Assembly (NCBI RefSeq): GCF_025766255.1
Contig: NW_026516664.1
Location: 744,001 to 808,000, forward strand
Direction of reading: 5' to 3'
Source of the DNA: Zychaea mexicana
Taxonomy: Eukaryota; Mucoromycota; Mucoromycetes; Mucorales; Lichtheimiaceae
Length of the DNA: 64,000 bases
The notes beneath the pieces are model-generated. The model ran no database searches. It saw only the letters and a program-made list of their open reading frames with translations, and was not told where the DNA came from. Made by a program: the position numbers and the translations under genes. Of this stretch, positions 35,585 to 48,540 are shown piece by piece. Each line of letters begins with the position of its first letter. The stretch's first letter is position 1.

Positions 35585-38500
35585 ATGAATGTCTATGTAC
35601 CTTTTTCTGACCAGAAAAAGACGGATGCGACATTGACGCTCAAAGCCATGGGCATCCAATTGGGGATCAATATTGGCATTTCATTACTCGTTCTTGCTGG
35701 ATTCAGCTTTCTACGACCGCGTCATACCTTGGTCTATGCACCCAAATACAAGTTCTCCAAGCCTGAGTAGGAAGCAGTATTATATGATTATCCAATTAGG
35801 CTGTGAACTGTGAGCTGATCTAAAATGTACGAATAGGCAACGGCCACCGACTGTTGGGACTGGATGGTTCAGCTGGATCAAGCCTGTGCTGAAAGCCGAC
35901 GACGACTTCCTGATGGATCGCATCGGCTATGATGCCGTCATGTTTCTCAGATTCATACGTCTTATTCGACGTCTGCTCATTGTCATGAGCATCATTGGCA
36001 TATGTGCTTTGGTCCCTGTTAATATAGTTGCAACTTACTACACTGGGTAAAGTACACATATCTCCCCACCTCCTCTAACAATTTCTGGTTTTGAGGTTCC
36101 GACCACTCTACCGCTATTGCTCGTGTCACACACAAACAATCCCAGAAAAGAAAGGAAAAAAAACAGTACAAAGGGAAATGAAATGTTATTCATCCATTTA
36201 TCCACCCTCCCACACCTATTCTTCATGACATTAGAGACTGGCCACCGCCCGCTGGATTGGACTTGCTGTCCATCTCGGGCATCAATTACAACTCATCCAA
36301 CGACGAGTTCGTTCCGGATACCCGATGGTATTGGTCACCTGCCGTTGCCACATGGATCTTCTCCATATTGATTGCTTGGTTCATGTACCGCGCATCGTGT
36401 GACTATATCGAGATGCGTCAACGCTTTTTTCGCCACCCGCCAAACGCTTTGTCTGCCCGCTCGCTTTTGGTCAGTAATGTTCCCAAGGACAGCCGCTCAG
36501 ATGATAAACTAAAGTCCTGGATGGATTCAATGCGCTTGCCGTATCCTGTAAAACAAGCCATCATTGGCCTCCACAGCAACAAATTGACCAGTTTGACCGA
36601 GGAGCATGAAGCGGCTGTGCGGCACTTGGAGGATGCCTTGTCTAGCTATCTCAACGGTAATGTATACATATCCAAGCGCGTACCATCAGAGGGCGTATAC
36701 ACATGTCTAATACTTCATAGATGGCAAGTCAATGGGCAAGAAAAAAAGACCGACGATGCGAGTGGATGGTTTCCTTTTCTGTGGCGGCAAAAAGGTCGAC
36801 GCAATTGATTATTACACTGACCAAGTCAAGGAACTCGAAGCAGAGATCAGAAAGCGACGCAAAAACAGCACCAGCAAAATTTCCAACTATGGCTGGGTTT
36901 CCTTTGACCGTATCGAGCACGCTCATACCGTCAACCAGGCATTCAATAAGCAAGTTGACAAGAAGCAACAACGCGAATTCGGTGTACGGCTGTCGTCGCC
37001 CCCTAAAGACTTGATTTGGGCCAATTTGCCAATGGATGCAAAGACACGACGCACGCGACGATGGATCGGACGATTGGTGTACTGGATCTTGATCTTTGTC
37101 TGGATGATTCCGGTCGGTGCATTGTCAGCAACTTCTAATGTGGTCAATCTGATTCGGCTGTTTCCAAATTCGGAAGCATTTATTGACAATAACACGATGC
37201 TTATGGGTATCATCCAATCATGGTTCACGCCCATCGTCATGGCCTTGTTCTTCATATTGCTGCCGCATTTGTTCCGCTTCTTATCCAAGCAACAAGGCTA
37301 CCAGACCCACACGACCCTCGACCGTAAAGTCCTCGTCAAGCTCTATGTCTTTTTCATCATCAACAACCTGCTTGTGTTTACATTGGCCTCCATCCTGATT
37401 GGTATCTTTGGTCAGATCCGGTCCCTTATTCTGTCTGGTACGCTCGACCAACAAGAAACATCGATCGGAGACTATGTCAGCCAGCTCGCCAAGAACATTT
37501 CCGATGTATCGACGTTTTGGATCAATTATGTGTGTATCAAGGCGCTTGGTCTGACTATGGAAATGGCCCAGCTTGTGCCGCTGTTCATTATCACGCTACG
37601 CAAGTGGATTACTCGACCCAGTCCAAGAGAACTGCGCGACGTTGCCCAACCGCCCGAGTTCGACTATCCTCTGTGCTACAACATGATGCTGTTCTTTTTC
37701 ACTATTGCTCTGCTCTACTCGGCTATTGCCCCGCTCGTTCTGCCATTCGCCTTACTATTCTTTGCCATGTCCACTGTTGTGTACAAGTACATGTTGATGT
37801 ATATCTTTGTTACAAAGACCGAAAGCGGTGGCCGGATCTGGCCTGTCCTGTTCCAATCCATCATGACTTCAACACTGCTCTTTCAGATACTGATGATCAT
37901 CGTCTTGCGACTCAAGGATGGATTCGCCCAATGCTATGCTCTAATCCCGCTACCCGTACTGACTGTGGCGTTCCAGTACTTTTATTATCGCCGAATGCAG
38001 ACCTTGGGCTCGTTCCTCAATGGTACAGACTCATCCTCCGGTATTATCTTACCTCCTAGCGAGTTGATGTCTGTCAAAAAGGAGGACCACGAGGACGACG
38101 ATTATGAAAAGAAGAGCAAGAAGAAAAAGACAAGCACGGTGGCAGCGGTCAACAAGGAAGACGATCTATCGAAACAATTCCAGGATCCAGGATTACACAA
38201 GAAATTAATGACGCCAATGGTACACGAAGACGTCAAGCATTTGTTGCCGCAAGTATATCATCGTGCTGAAAACACCATGCATGACGGCATTGAGATGATG
38301 CGTCACCGTATGGACTTGAACCAACAGTATGGATTTGAGCAACAAAATCATCAGCAGCAACAAGGCACCGGAAGAGAAAGCCGTCGTTTGACTGTGCTGG
38401 AGATGGACGACGGATCGCCGATCAAGTTTTGTACTGTGGCAGAGAATGAGGCACTCGAACAAGGTGCTGATACGACCGACACTGAAGAAAGCGATGACGA

Positions 38501-39746
38501 GTCGACTCCATTGAATCGATCTACAGACGCAGTCGGTAATCGAGGGTTCTTTGATGATGACGACGATGATTACGACAAACACAGCCGTCAAGGACTGATG
38601 GAGAGTAATCATATGGATATGGCATGGCGATCGAGTAATAACAACCATAACATGAATGCTGATGAGCGCCGTAGCAGCTTCAACAGCTACAACACATCAC
38701 TGTCTTCAGAAGCAAGCAGTAAAGATGTCCGACAATCTACCGCGGTTCTGGTGACAAACATTCTAGCGACAACGAGTAGCAGTAACAAAAGCAATGACAT
38801 CGAAGAACCTGGTGCTATTTCCAGGCAAACTCAAGCTTGTAGCATCAGCAATAGCAGCGACAGCTATGACGATGACGACGACATGGATTCAATGATTGTA
38901 CAGACCGTTATATCACGACGCAACTCGGCACCCGAGCATCGCAACTCCTTATTCTGGCTTACCGCTACTACTGAACAACAACTACTGCGTCGTCATGCCT
39001 CAATGCCTGAGTTATTACGCTCTGAACCGAAGAGACAGAAGAAGACGAAAAAGGACATCGAAAAGGAGCCTGTTGCACCAGAGGTACGACGCAATTCGGC
39101 ACCATGGCATACTTTATCCCAGCAACACGAGGAAGAACTGCAAGACAACACACAACAAGAAGTTCCGCAATTACGACGGAACAAAACCATGCCGATATCA
39201 CGTCACCGTCGTCCTTTGATTGACGAACTGGAAGACCCAAACATCGAAGAAGAAGAAGAAGAAGGAGGGAGCAATGGCAATGAAGACCACGGCATGGTTT
39301 CACCACCGTCCAGACCCACTAGCCGTGTTATATTTTCACCATCACAACAGCAACGATTGAGCAGATCAACGTCCGTTCAAGGATCTACAGGCGGTCGACG
39401 ATCGTGGTACTGGACAGCCGAAGGACCGCCAACTGAAGACGATGACAATAACTCATTATCATCTAGACCACCCTCCTCATTACTGGTTCGGTCGCGCACT
39501 GTTCCTGGTCGACAAAGTGCCACACCATCCATTACCAACTCACGTTATCGCATCACATATTATGACGACTTGCTTAATGATATTCCGTCCTTACCAGAGT
39601 TTGGTACCCAGGATCGCAACTCCTTTGCCTCCAGCTTTGAACGATACTATAACACTAGAAGACCGAGCAGTAGCCGTACCGTTAGCAACGACAACAACGA
39701 GACATCAACGAATGAGCATTACCATAGCAGCAACAACAACCATTAA
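35585..39746 (+). CDS. CSC1/OSCA-type calcium-permeable stress-gated channel
   Basis: Four exons: 35585-35766, 35837-36046, 36235-36656, 36721-39746, coding 1279 aa. The order is the CSC1 one: an N-terminal three-helix part (IQLGINIGISLLVLAGFSFL, MSIIGICALVPVNIVATYY, VATWIFSILIAWFMYRAS), a cytosolic domain (SLLVSNVPKDSRSDDKLKSW, YGWVSFDRIEHAHTVNQAF, PPKDLIWANL), then the TMEM16-like helical bundle to about residue 850. The family forms osmotically or mechanically gated cation channels in the plasma membrane. The remaining ~430 residues are a hydrophilic tail with acidic runs and repeated RRNSAP-type motifs. This tail is far longer than in yeast homologues and is probably a phosphorylation and docking platform. 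It could also be an intracellular-membrane family member. Confidence 0.9.
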
Positions 39747-40893
39747 TTATTTCAAACCCGTCATCATTTTGTAAATCCATTTTTTTCCTGAGAATTAAAC
39801 CACATTGTATATTATATCATCTTTTTTACAAATAACAAAGCGGTACTTTTAAAAAATGTATGTAGATTGCAAACTATATCCGTATCTATCATATATCCAG
39901 CCATGACGTTGCATTCCAAAGTTTGACAATTTTTTTTGGGATCACAATTAATATAGAAAATTACTTTTGCCAAGTGCTGGACTTAATTAAAAAAACAGTT
40001 GGAAAGGGACGGGTTTAATTACATTAAACTACATAAATAGTATCAAGGATCTCTTCCCAAAATTCTCATGTCAACAACATCATGGACCTATTGTAATATT
40101 TCACATTGGCTAGAGGAGCTTCGTTGACAACGGCCAGGGACAACTACTATTATGGTGGCGCATTGATTGCCTTGCTACATGTGTGACACTGTTTTCCATC
40201 ATCTCATGCGAGGCTTTTTTCTTGCGTTGTACCTTGCTACTCGAAAAGGATATTTGTCCATCATGAAAGCTATACAACAGCAACGGCTATGCCATCAGAT
40301 CAATCCCAAATCTGAGAAAATAAAATCGGCAGTAACGGGCTGTAAAGTGTATTTTACTAATCGTCATCCATGAGGATTTAACGACATACAAACGGGTTAT
40401 CGTAAAATCTTTAAATAGATATAGGAAATTTGCTGCTGCTGCATATTGTGTCATCTCAAAGCAGGGTTCACCTGTTTTAATAATGGGGTTTGGTAAACAT
40501 GTAAAAAGTAAGGCTAACTGGTTATGGTATAGGAGAGGCAGGGTGTAAAAAGGGTGCGCACACAATATATCTGTTACTAGCTACAAATAGAAAGCTTTCA
40601 TAAATGAAAATAGGCATTAACGGCAACCAAAAAAAAAAGACATATTGGGTTTAGGTTCTTTCCACAGTCCATCCCATGACCAAAGTAAAAGCACCAGCAT
40701 TATCATCAGGCAAAACACAGTAAAAAGTAATTTCTTTTTGTTTCTCTGGTGTTACAAGTTTTTTGTATATTATCATTTTTACAACAGGTGTTCCTTTTTC
40801 TCTGGAAGAGAGCAGATGAAGAGCAGGAACACGAGGAAAAGAGCGGGAGGAAACAGAAAACACAATAGTGGGACAAAGGGAAGGAGGGTATCA
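39747..40893. other. Convergent intergenic region
   Basis: AT-rich 3' flanks of the CSC1-type gene (+) and the fasciclin gene (-). No gene is supported; the short frames show no domain character. Confidence 0.5.
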
Positions 40894-42449
40894 TTATAAT
40901 GGAGCTAAACCGGAAAGCACCACGTAAATAATGCAAGAAGTAATGAAGGCAATTAAGTTTGGGCTGCGGTGATGGATAGATGTGCCAATGCTTCCGTATG
41001 AATCAAGAATATCTGCTGGTGGTATATTGGATGGGTCATCTACCGGCGCTGCAGCAAGCGTGCTCCCGCCTCCACCCCTGCTGCCACTTTGATCATTGCC
41101 GCCTGTTTGGCTGTTAACTTTGCTGGCTCCATCAAAGTCTGCAGATAATACCTTATCGACTAGATGGACAACGCCTTCCGTTGTAATGACATCAGCACGT
41201 ACAACTCGAGCAATGTCCTCCCTGTTTTTGCCGATAACTAAGAGTTCGTTGTTGGCGGAGCGTTCGAATGTGAGAGACGAATCACGTCTCATGGTGTTCA
41301 GGGTGACCGTCGTATCAGGCACTGAGGAAAACAGCGACGTTGACAAGTAGATGCCTTCCAAGACCTGGAATTTAAGGTTGTGGACCAGTGTACCGTAGGG
41401 CATGGTGGAGGAATTGGCCTCGGCCCAGGCCTCGTTGATGGGTGCCAGCACCGTCTTGTTTGGCCCGGACACAACCGTAGTCAGATTCAGTGATTTCATC
41501 AACAATTCATGCGTTTCAAGTTCGGGTAACGTTTCTATGGTAGATAACGTGGCCATGGGCGGCTGTAGAAAGTGATCAATGAGGTGAATTATGCCTATTT
41601 GCCGACACACAACGGATTGCTGGTAAGTAAACATCACACAACGAAAAAGCTTTTTTTTTGGGGGGGGGAAGGGCGAATCGATGGAATTGAGTTTACGAAA
41701 TGCTGTTTTTTACAGTCCTGTATCAAGACAGGGGCTGGTTGGGGGGGGAAGGGGGGCAAGTTATAATTGGGTGTGCATGTGTGTGTACTGTTACGCGAAG
41801 AAGAAAATATTGGGGGTGGGGGTGAATTTTTTTAAGGATGGAAAAGGGGGATATTCTGGATATGCAATTGCAACACATACCATTGCTACATTGGATATCT
41901 TTCACAATTACATCCGCAGTAGTTATGCCTGACGACACTTGGAGGAGTGTGCTGTTGCTATTGTCTTGCTGACTGGACCCAATTACTAGCGGGAGATGCG
42001 TGGAATCGTCGCTGTAAAAGTACTGTCGTCCACGTAGTAAAAAATTGGAATTGTATGGAGTGGACAGCGTGTGTCGTAGAATTTGTGGTATCGTTGCATT
42101 AACCTGCGTGAAATTGAGGGTGCCTGTCGCCACGGCCGACTGTATCGCAGAGTCGTTCGGTAAGAAGAGCGTAATATTGGGTCGTGTTAATGCATCCTCA
42201 ATGACTTGGTAATCGTCCGATTCCAATCCGTTTAGCAATGTCTACCATTGTCTCTAACATTAGTACTTTCCGCTTCTCTGTGCGTATATGCAAAAGTTGA
42301 TAGAGGAGAGTTTTCTCTACCTTTGATCCTAGTTGTGACAAACGCGCATATACAGAAACAAGACTGGCGTTCTGGTTACTGAGTGATTTGCTATAAGCGA
42401 GCGACGACCCCGAGAAAAGTGACAGCCAGAAAAGAGCCCAAAGAATCAT
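40894..42449 (-). CDS. Fasciclin-domain GPI-type surface protein
   Basis: Three exons: 42449-42321, 42241-41881, 41594-40894, coding 396 aa. A signal peptide (MILWALFWLSLFSGSSLAYS) is followed by two fasciclin (FAS1) domains. The first has LTRPNITLFLPNDSAIQSA and ILRHTLSTPY, and ends GIIHLIDHFL. The second has MKSLNLTTVVSGPNKTVLAP, LVHNLKFQVLEG and GVVHLVDKVL. Several N-glycosylation sequons are present. After a Gly/Ser-rich linker the protein ends in a hydrophobic stretch (NLIAFITSCIIYVVLSGLAP) typical of a GPI-attachment signal. FAS1 proteins act in cell adhesion and wall organisation; the ligand is unknown. Confidence 0.85.
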
Positions 42450-44564
42450 CAAAAAACATGCCCGGAAAAAAAAAGAAGAAAGAAAGGAAAAGAGAAAGAA
42501 GAGGGGAAAGTGATTGGAGACAAAAAAAAAAAAAAGTAACGAGGCCCTGAAAAATACAACGCACAAAAGGAAGGCAAATGGAGCGCGCGGAGTGCCTTTG
42601 TTTCTGAGTTATTTGGTAATACACATACGCAACTGTGTGTCACATGGAGACAGAGCGCATTGTTCACAACAGCAGCAGCAGCAGCATTTAAAGTATGCTC
42701 CGCTTCGGTGTAACCCTCATCTTTGACTGCAAACACGTGTGAAGCCTTTTCTTTTCGGTGGCAAGGTGTTTACTTTTGCGTGTTAGCATCACAGCGAGTG
42801 ACAGCCCGGTTGATGGAATCATTGGCACGCACGTACTGCCATCCTTAAGTAGCATAGACGGATAAATGGTAACGATTACTAGGTGACGCATATTGCCTTG
42901 GTTACTGTAGGTAACGTAGCAACAAATGTTGAATTTCAAAAACCCCCTTCGGCTTCTGTTCAGTCGCCGTTTTCTCTTTTTTTTTTTGCGATCAGTAATA
43001 TAACGCCAGATAGAAAGACAGTGTGTGTGTGCTGTGTGCGTGTCAGCCTTTCCCCTTGTACCACCCACTTTGTTATATTTATGGTATTTCAGTCGTCATC
43101 GGGAACCATCAGGCATCAGTGGTACTGCTCAGTGACCCCCCTAAAATTTCATGGCAAACAGTTAAATTAAATTGCTGTCTGATTGATGCATTTTATCATG
43201 CTACTCTACGTAAAACGAAGAAAACACTTTCTCCAACTTGGTATCCTCCCCCCCCCTTTTGTTCTTTATTTGATCACCATTCCTATTCTCTTATACTGTT
43301 TTCTTTGTGCTTATGAGCATGCCGTTCCATACCTTGTCTTCCAGAGAAAAAGTATATCGGAGAAAAGAGAACATGCTATCTTGTATCAAAAGGAGATGAC
43401 TGTTGTCAGCGGAATACAGGGAATGATAATAAGCATTACGGCTCCGAAAAAAAACATAAAATTCAATGACGGAAGAAAAATGTGCTTCCCCAGTAATATA
43501 CAGAACACAACCGGGCCCGGATATCGGCAATAATAAAGTGACGATTGCAATTTGCAAAAGAGGCAGAAAAGGATAATATAGAGGCTGTGGCATTTTATCA
43601 TCAGCTACAAACTAAAGGTTGGGACATACTGCACGGGAAAGGGCCCTGTAGCTTATGACGATACTATTTAGTCAGAAAAGAGCCTCGGATGGACCGGAGA
43701 AGTAAATGAGCTGCGCGGACATGCCAATGGCTGATACGATAAAAAAAAATTATCATGTCTGCAACGTCATGATGCTTCAGTACAAGTAGTATGCACATCT
43801 CTATATGCAATGCCATACAATAGGTGTTGCTGTCCAATTCCATTGAATACAGTAGCATCATAACAACACTTACTATATACAAACAAAATTTCCTCCTATT
43901 TTTCTATGCTCTTGTTTCAATATCAACATGCTTTTTCTTTCAGAGCCGCAAAAGATGCTTTACACAGTTTATACCACTTGCGAGCCATTTCAGTAGAAAC
44001 GAATGGCAGAAAACTATAATGTTGCGGACACTACAATACCTTTTTATAAGAATGCAACCGAACTTCGCTGTTCTTCAAAAACAAACTGTCTGGGTAGTCT
44101 GCCGCCCCAAGCGAGTCACTAAAAAGAAGCATTATCAAATTAAAAAAAACAAAGGATGGCTTCAAATCACTTGTCAGGTGCAAGCGTCAAATTATGCGAC
44201 CAAGACTGATGTAGCTCTTCTAGTACATTTGAAAGACACAGTGACAATGTTTATCATAATCAGGTACCAGGCCCGATACAACACATATACGTTTTCTAAC
44301 TTGGTGCCCTGGATCAAAGTAAAAGGAGAGCATAGGCATAAAAGCTTTGACCGCAAAGTCGTCAGAATGCGATCGCTTTAAATGTGATTTATCACGTTTA
44401 CATTATAAAATCCGCGCTTGCTTGCTTTGCAACCATAAAAGTTGGTTGGCTTGCATTATTTTATACATAGCAAACTCCTGCATCATTCTCCGAAACACCA
44501 CCACCCACGTTACAGAGCTCTTTCTTTTTTACCACTTTGCTCACACACGGCGCGTGCACGCGGA
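42450..44564. other. 2.1 kb between fasciclin gene and SEC20
   Basis: This is a divergent intergenic region. The only notable frame is 186 codons on the plus strand at 43824-44381, non-repetitive but without a recognisable domain (see findings). The rest is AT-rich with homopolymer tracts. Confidence 0.4.
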
Positions 44565-46104
44565 ATGTCCGTCGAAACAAAGTTCCGATCTCTTAATAAA
44601 CGCGCTGCAGAATGTCAGCGACAGGTTGAAAGGCTAAACCACGTTGAGTCTATACGTGCTCGAGAGGATGTTGCCAGCCACATTAGAAGCGATCTTTTAG
44701 AACTAGAAACAGACATCAAGGTTTGCCTTTGCCCCAATGTCACCACCGGTGATGAGCTTTTTCTGTTTCCTCTAATTTTTTTAGGAAAGATTATGTCTCA
44801 TCGTATGCTGTATAACATACTCTTTTAGGCCATTCGAGAACTAGCAGAAGAGGATGAAGACTCGTCCAAAGTTCAAATCTTGCACAGACTGTCACAATAT
44901 GAGACTCAGTTCCGACAGTAAGCTATATAAATATCAATATGCATAAAAAGCATCGAACATTTAGAGAGTGTGTGTACAAGTGTTTGTGAGATAGAAAATG
45001 AGGGCATGGCATATATATTAATATACACACTTCTTTACATGTATTAATAGATTACAAACAACATCACGTGCTGCACTGTGGCAATCCAAAAAACGACTTG
45101 ATGAGCAAACCCAGAAAATGCGCCAGGAGCTGTTTGGGGGTCTGCAAAAGGGCGACAAGAGCTTTACTGAACAATTCGAACTGAAACAACGAAGAAATCG
45201 TGGGTATGAGGAAGAAAGAATGTAAAAAGAGGAGAACCAGGAGTGCGTCCACCATGCTAATAGTTTTAGAACACTTTACCATTATGGGGTTATACAGACA
45301 AGACCAATCACTCTTGCGCGCATCAACGGATGTCACCGAGGCACTGCGGCGCACGAGCACATTGATGCAGCAGGAGCTGGAAAAGAGCACATACACCACA
45401 ACCATGCTTGGTAATATCTACCATATGCTTGCTAATATGTACTATATATGGTAGAACTAAAGAAACATAGCATCTTTAACGCTCTTCCTTTTCGCTCGTA
45501 TCTACTAGCTGATTCGTCAAGGACTTTGGGAACGACCTATACAGAATATCAAAACTTTGGATCGTTAATGGTGATATCAAAAAGATTGGTTGGTCAACTC
45601 GAGGCAGCGGATTGGTGGGACCGACTATTATTACTGTTTGGATTATTTGTCTTCATCACCGTGGTGGCGTATATCATCAAAAAACGGACGTATGACGTCG
45701 GTATATCGTGGGTGAACTGGATCGCTGGTAAAGGCGCTAAGGCGGCAGCAGCAGCAACAAAAACAGGAACCACGTCAACCGCCATGATGGCAACTGCCTC
45801 ACCTTCAGCAGCCATGACAACGGGAGATGCGACCAACGTAGTCACTGAAACGTTAGCACAAGTATCCGGTACTCTCTTATCCGAAATCATTCCCTTATCA
45901 TCGTCATCGTCATCCAGTATCGCTTCTGCTGCTGCTACTCCTTCTTCAGAGATAGCAACAGTGGTAACGAAAAAAGCCGTTAGCGTTATAACTGAAACAC
46001 TAGCAGAAGCTTCCAACGTTTTGTTGCCCGATGAACTGATTAGCAGCGCAACCATACCCTCATTTGTAACTACTGCAACCGAACATATTAAAGATGAACT
46101 GTAA
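44565..46104 (+). CDS. SEC20: ER SNARE Sec20 (BNIP1 family) ending in KDEL
   Basis: Five exons: 44565-44720, 44829-44917, 45051-45203, 45298-45410, 45509-46104, coding 368 aa. The N-terminal ~150 residues are helical and charged. The SNARE-like region reads SLLRASTDVTEALRRTSTLM then QQELEKS, matching Sec20/BNIP1. A membrane segment LLLLFGLFVFITVVAYII follows, then a ~130-residue lumenal tail rich in Ser/Thr/Ala, and the last four residues are KDEL. Sec20 is a Q-SNARE of the ER for retrograde Golgi-to-ER vesicles. Yeast Sec20 ends in HDEL, so the lumenal retrieval signal is conserved in kind. Confidence 0.9.
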
Positions 46105-46416
46105 TAATTTTTGTTGTGCATCAATAATTGGAATGGGGCTGTGTATGTTTTTTGTCAAGTTAGTTATGTCTGGTAAACAGGTATTTATCACCACCTATAA
46201 CTTTAAAAGTAGTTGGAAGAGGAGGAGAAAATGGTCTCCACATGATGCATGCGTAAACAAGTTGCTTGGGTGGCAAAAAAGTTGGCTCCGTGTGCTCCTC
46301 GTAACAGCCAACTTGCTAAAGGGGCCTAAGATCAGGATTTTCAATTACTATATAGTGTGAATGCTGCTCGAACAGGCGTACACCTTTTTCTTTTTTCTTT
46401 CAAAAGAAAAACAGCA

Positions 46417-47713
46417 ATGTTTCTCATACTACTCGGTGCCTTGATAACCTACATTGCGGTTGTACGCTATTATCGCTATCAATATGTGAACAATCTTAAA
46501 CGTGATTATCCAGATCCGGACGTCATCCTAAAAAACGGCAAGATCGCTCAAGAGATCTACTGCCAAACGTTCCGCAAAGAATTTCCATGTAAGTAACCAT
46601 GATCATACATAGGTTATACATATACCATCCACTCTCTCGTTGGAAGATTTAAATGATCCTGACGACGAATACTGTACATAGTAATCAGTCGAGAGTCCGT
46701 TGAAGTTGCATTATTTAAAACGTTTACTTCGCCCACAGTGAGCAAAATTTTGGTCAGCACCCGCGAGCTAGAAAAGCATCCTCTTCGCCGTGCGGAGGAC
46801 ACCGAGTTGATCTTGTCTGAGATTATCGATGTCTATCCTCGAATACAAAACCAGCTCATGGAGAATCGGAAAGTCAGCTCTATGGAAACGGCAAAGCAAT
46901 ATGAACGCGCGGAAATGTCGATCCATCGTCTTAACGAGTTGCATAGCAAATATCCTATTTTAAACGATGACTATATCTTTACGATCGCGCTATTTGTAAA
47001 CGAACCAATCCGATGGATTAATGCATTTGAATGGCGCCAACTGGATATCCGTGAAGTCAACGCAAGTGTGCATCAAAAGCTTGATTATATGCAATAATAC
47101 ATTGCGAAGCTAAATAACCCGAATTCTCAATTGTATTTCTATCATATACAGGCATTTTTCAAGGTGTGGTATGATATTGGTCACAAGATGAATATCAAAG
47201 ATCTACCAGATACCTATGAGCGATTGATGGAATTCAAAAAGGTATTATACCACATATAACGTTGCTGTCCTTTAGTAAAATCTGACGTCAAAAACAAACA
47301 CTATTTAGGAGTATGAAGAAAGGGGAGTGCGTTACTCTCCATCCAACTGGAAAGTCGCTCAACCAACATTGTGCCTCTTATACAGCCGTCTCCCTCGATT
47401 CATGAAACCAGTGGTTCGGGGTGCACTGCCATGCTTCTTGGAAAAAGTTGATCGACAAGCATTCGGGCTTGAAGAACCGTCTTGGATGATGACCCAGCTT
47501 TTACACGGTATTTTGCGGCTACGTGCCAACTTTATCCGTTATTTCCTTTTACCCCGTCGTCAGTATTGGACGCGTACACCATGGCAGCCCGAACAGAACG
47601 GCAAGTACATGCCAACCTTTTGCATCTATGGCACGGTCTATCCCAATGGATACCGAATTTCAGAGCTAGGACCTGCCAAGTTCGGTCCCAAATGCCCAGT
47701 GATGCTCCACTAA
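46417..47713 (+). CDS. mpaB/rubber-oxygenase-type ER oxygenase (DUF2236)
   Basis: Four exons: 46417-46588, 46739-47061, 47152-47241, 47309-47713, coding 329 aa. An N-terminal anchor (MFLILLGALITYIAVV) is followed by the family pattern: ILVSTRELEKHPLRRAEDTE, RLNELHSKYPILNDDYIFTI, PIRWINAFEWRQL, then AFFKVWYDIGHKMNIKDLPD and EYEERGVRYSPSNWKVAQPT. MpaB of Penicillium cleaves a prenyl chain oxidatively in mycophenolic acid synthesis; latex-clearing protein is a heme relative. The substrate here is unknown. Intron 2 has a GC donor (AAC|GCAAGT): only this junction gives EVN-AFFKVW in frame; reading on meets a stop. It starts about 310 bp after SEC20 on the same strand. Confidence 0.82.
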
Positions 47714-48540
47714 ATAAGGAAATAAACATTTGTTTCATGGTTACACAAATGGAACCGGTATAAGAAAGATATCGTGACAAGTAATATGGAGAGTGGAGTG
47801 TGCTTTTCTCTAGAAGCATCACTTTCGAATATACATGAGATGCACTTTACAACTAAAACGACATAACGAAAGGGACGGTGGCGATCTTTGCAGTGCTCTT
47901 TCTCTCATTCTCCCTTCCGGCTTATGTTGTGCATCGTTTCTCACGACAATGAATAAACCGAGGACAAAATTGCTGTGTGCGACCCCATGTCTAACTGACT
48001 CGACTAACTTAGTAAAAGGTAATTCAGCATTTATATATTTGATGACATTTCAGCCAGCTCATATTCTCATGCAGAAAAAGAGCAGCTGATGTTTTTTTCC
48101 CATCCTGACCATGGCATACGTGGTGAACATTAAGGAGCCACTATCATCATCCTGCAATTCCAGAGTTCTGTGAAAATGCAAGTGCATTTGAAATTCCCAT
48201 GGCCAGTGTAGTTAGTATTCACTGCACATTTGGCGTATCTGTTTGTTTGAATTTTATACTTATTCCACTGATCCCCCTCCCCCCCACACCGTACCCCGCG
48301 CCCCTCTGCCGACTTCTCAAAGAATCATATGTCTTCGCCGCTCTTGAATCCGCATTACAAACGCAAAATACATTGAATCTCCGTGTGCTTTGGAACGTAC
48401 TTCCCCACTTCTTTTTGTACACTTCGTTGGCTAGACAATTATTCTTTTCTCTCTCTCTCTCTCTTATTCTTCTCTACAACCCTCCCTACTCTTTCTCTCC
48501 CCATATACATCGTTTATAAACGTACATTGTGACTATTAAA
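47714..48540. promoter_or_regulatory. Upstream region of the cytochrome b5-ACAD gene
   Basis: No gene is supported. A long pyrimidine tract (CT)n at about 48441-48478 lies 60-100 bp before the start codon, a common arrangement in strongly expressed fungal genes. A run of C's lies near 48275. Confidence 0.35.

Noticed and set aside
37517..38059. 180-codon plus-strand frame
   Set aside because: Alternative-frame shadow inside the large last exon of the CSC1-type channel.
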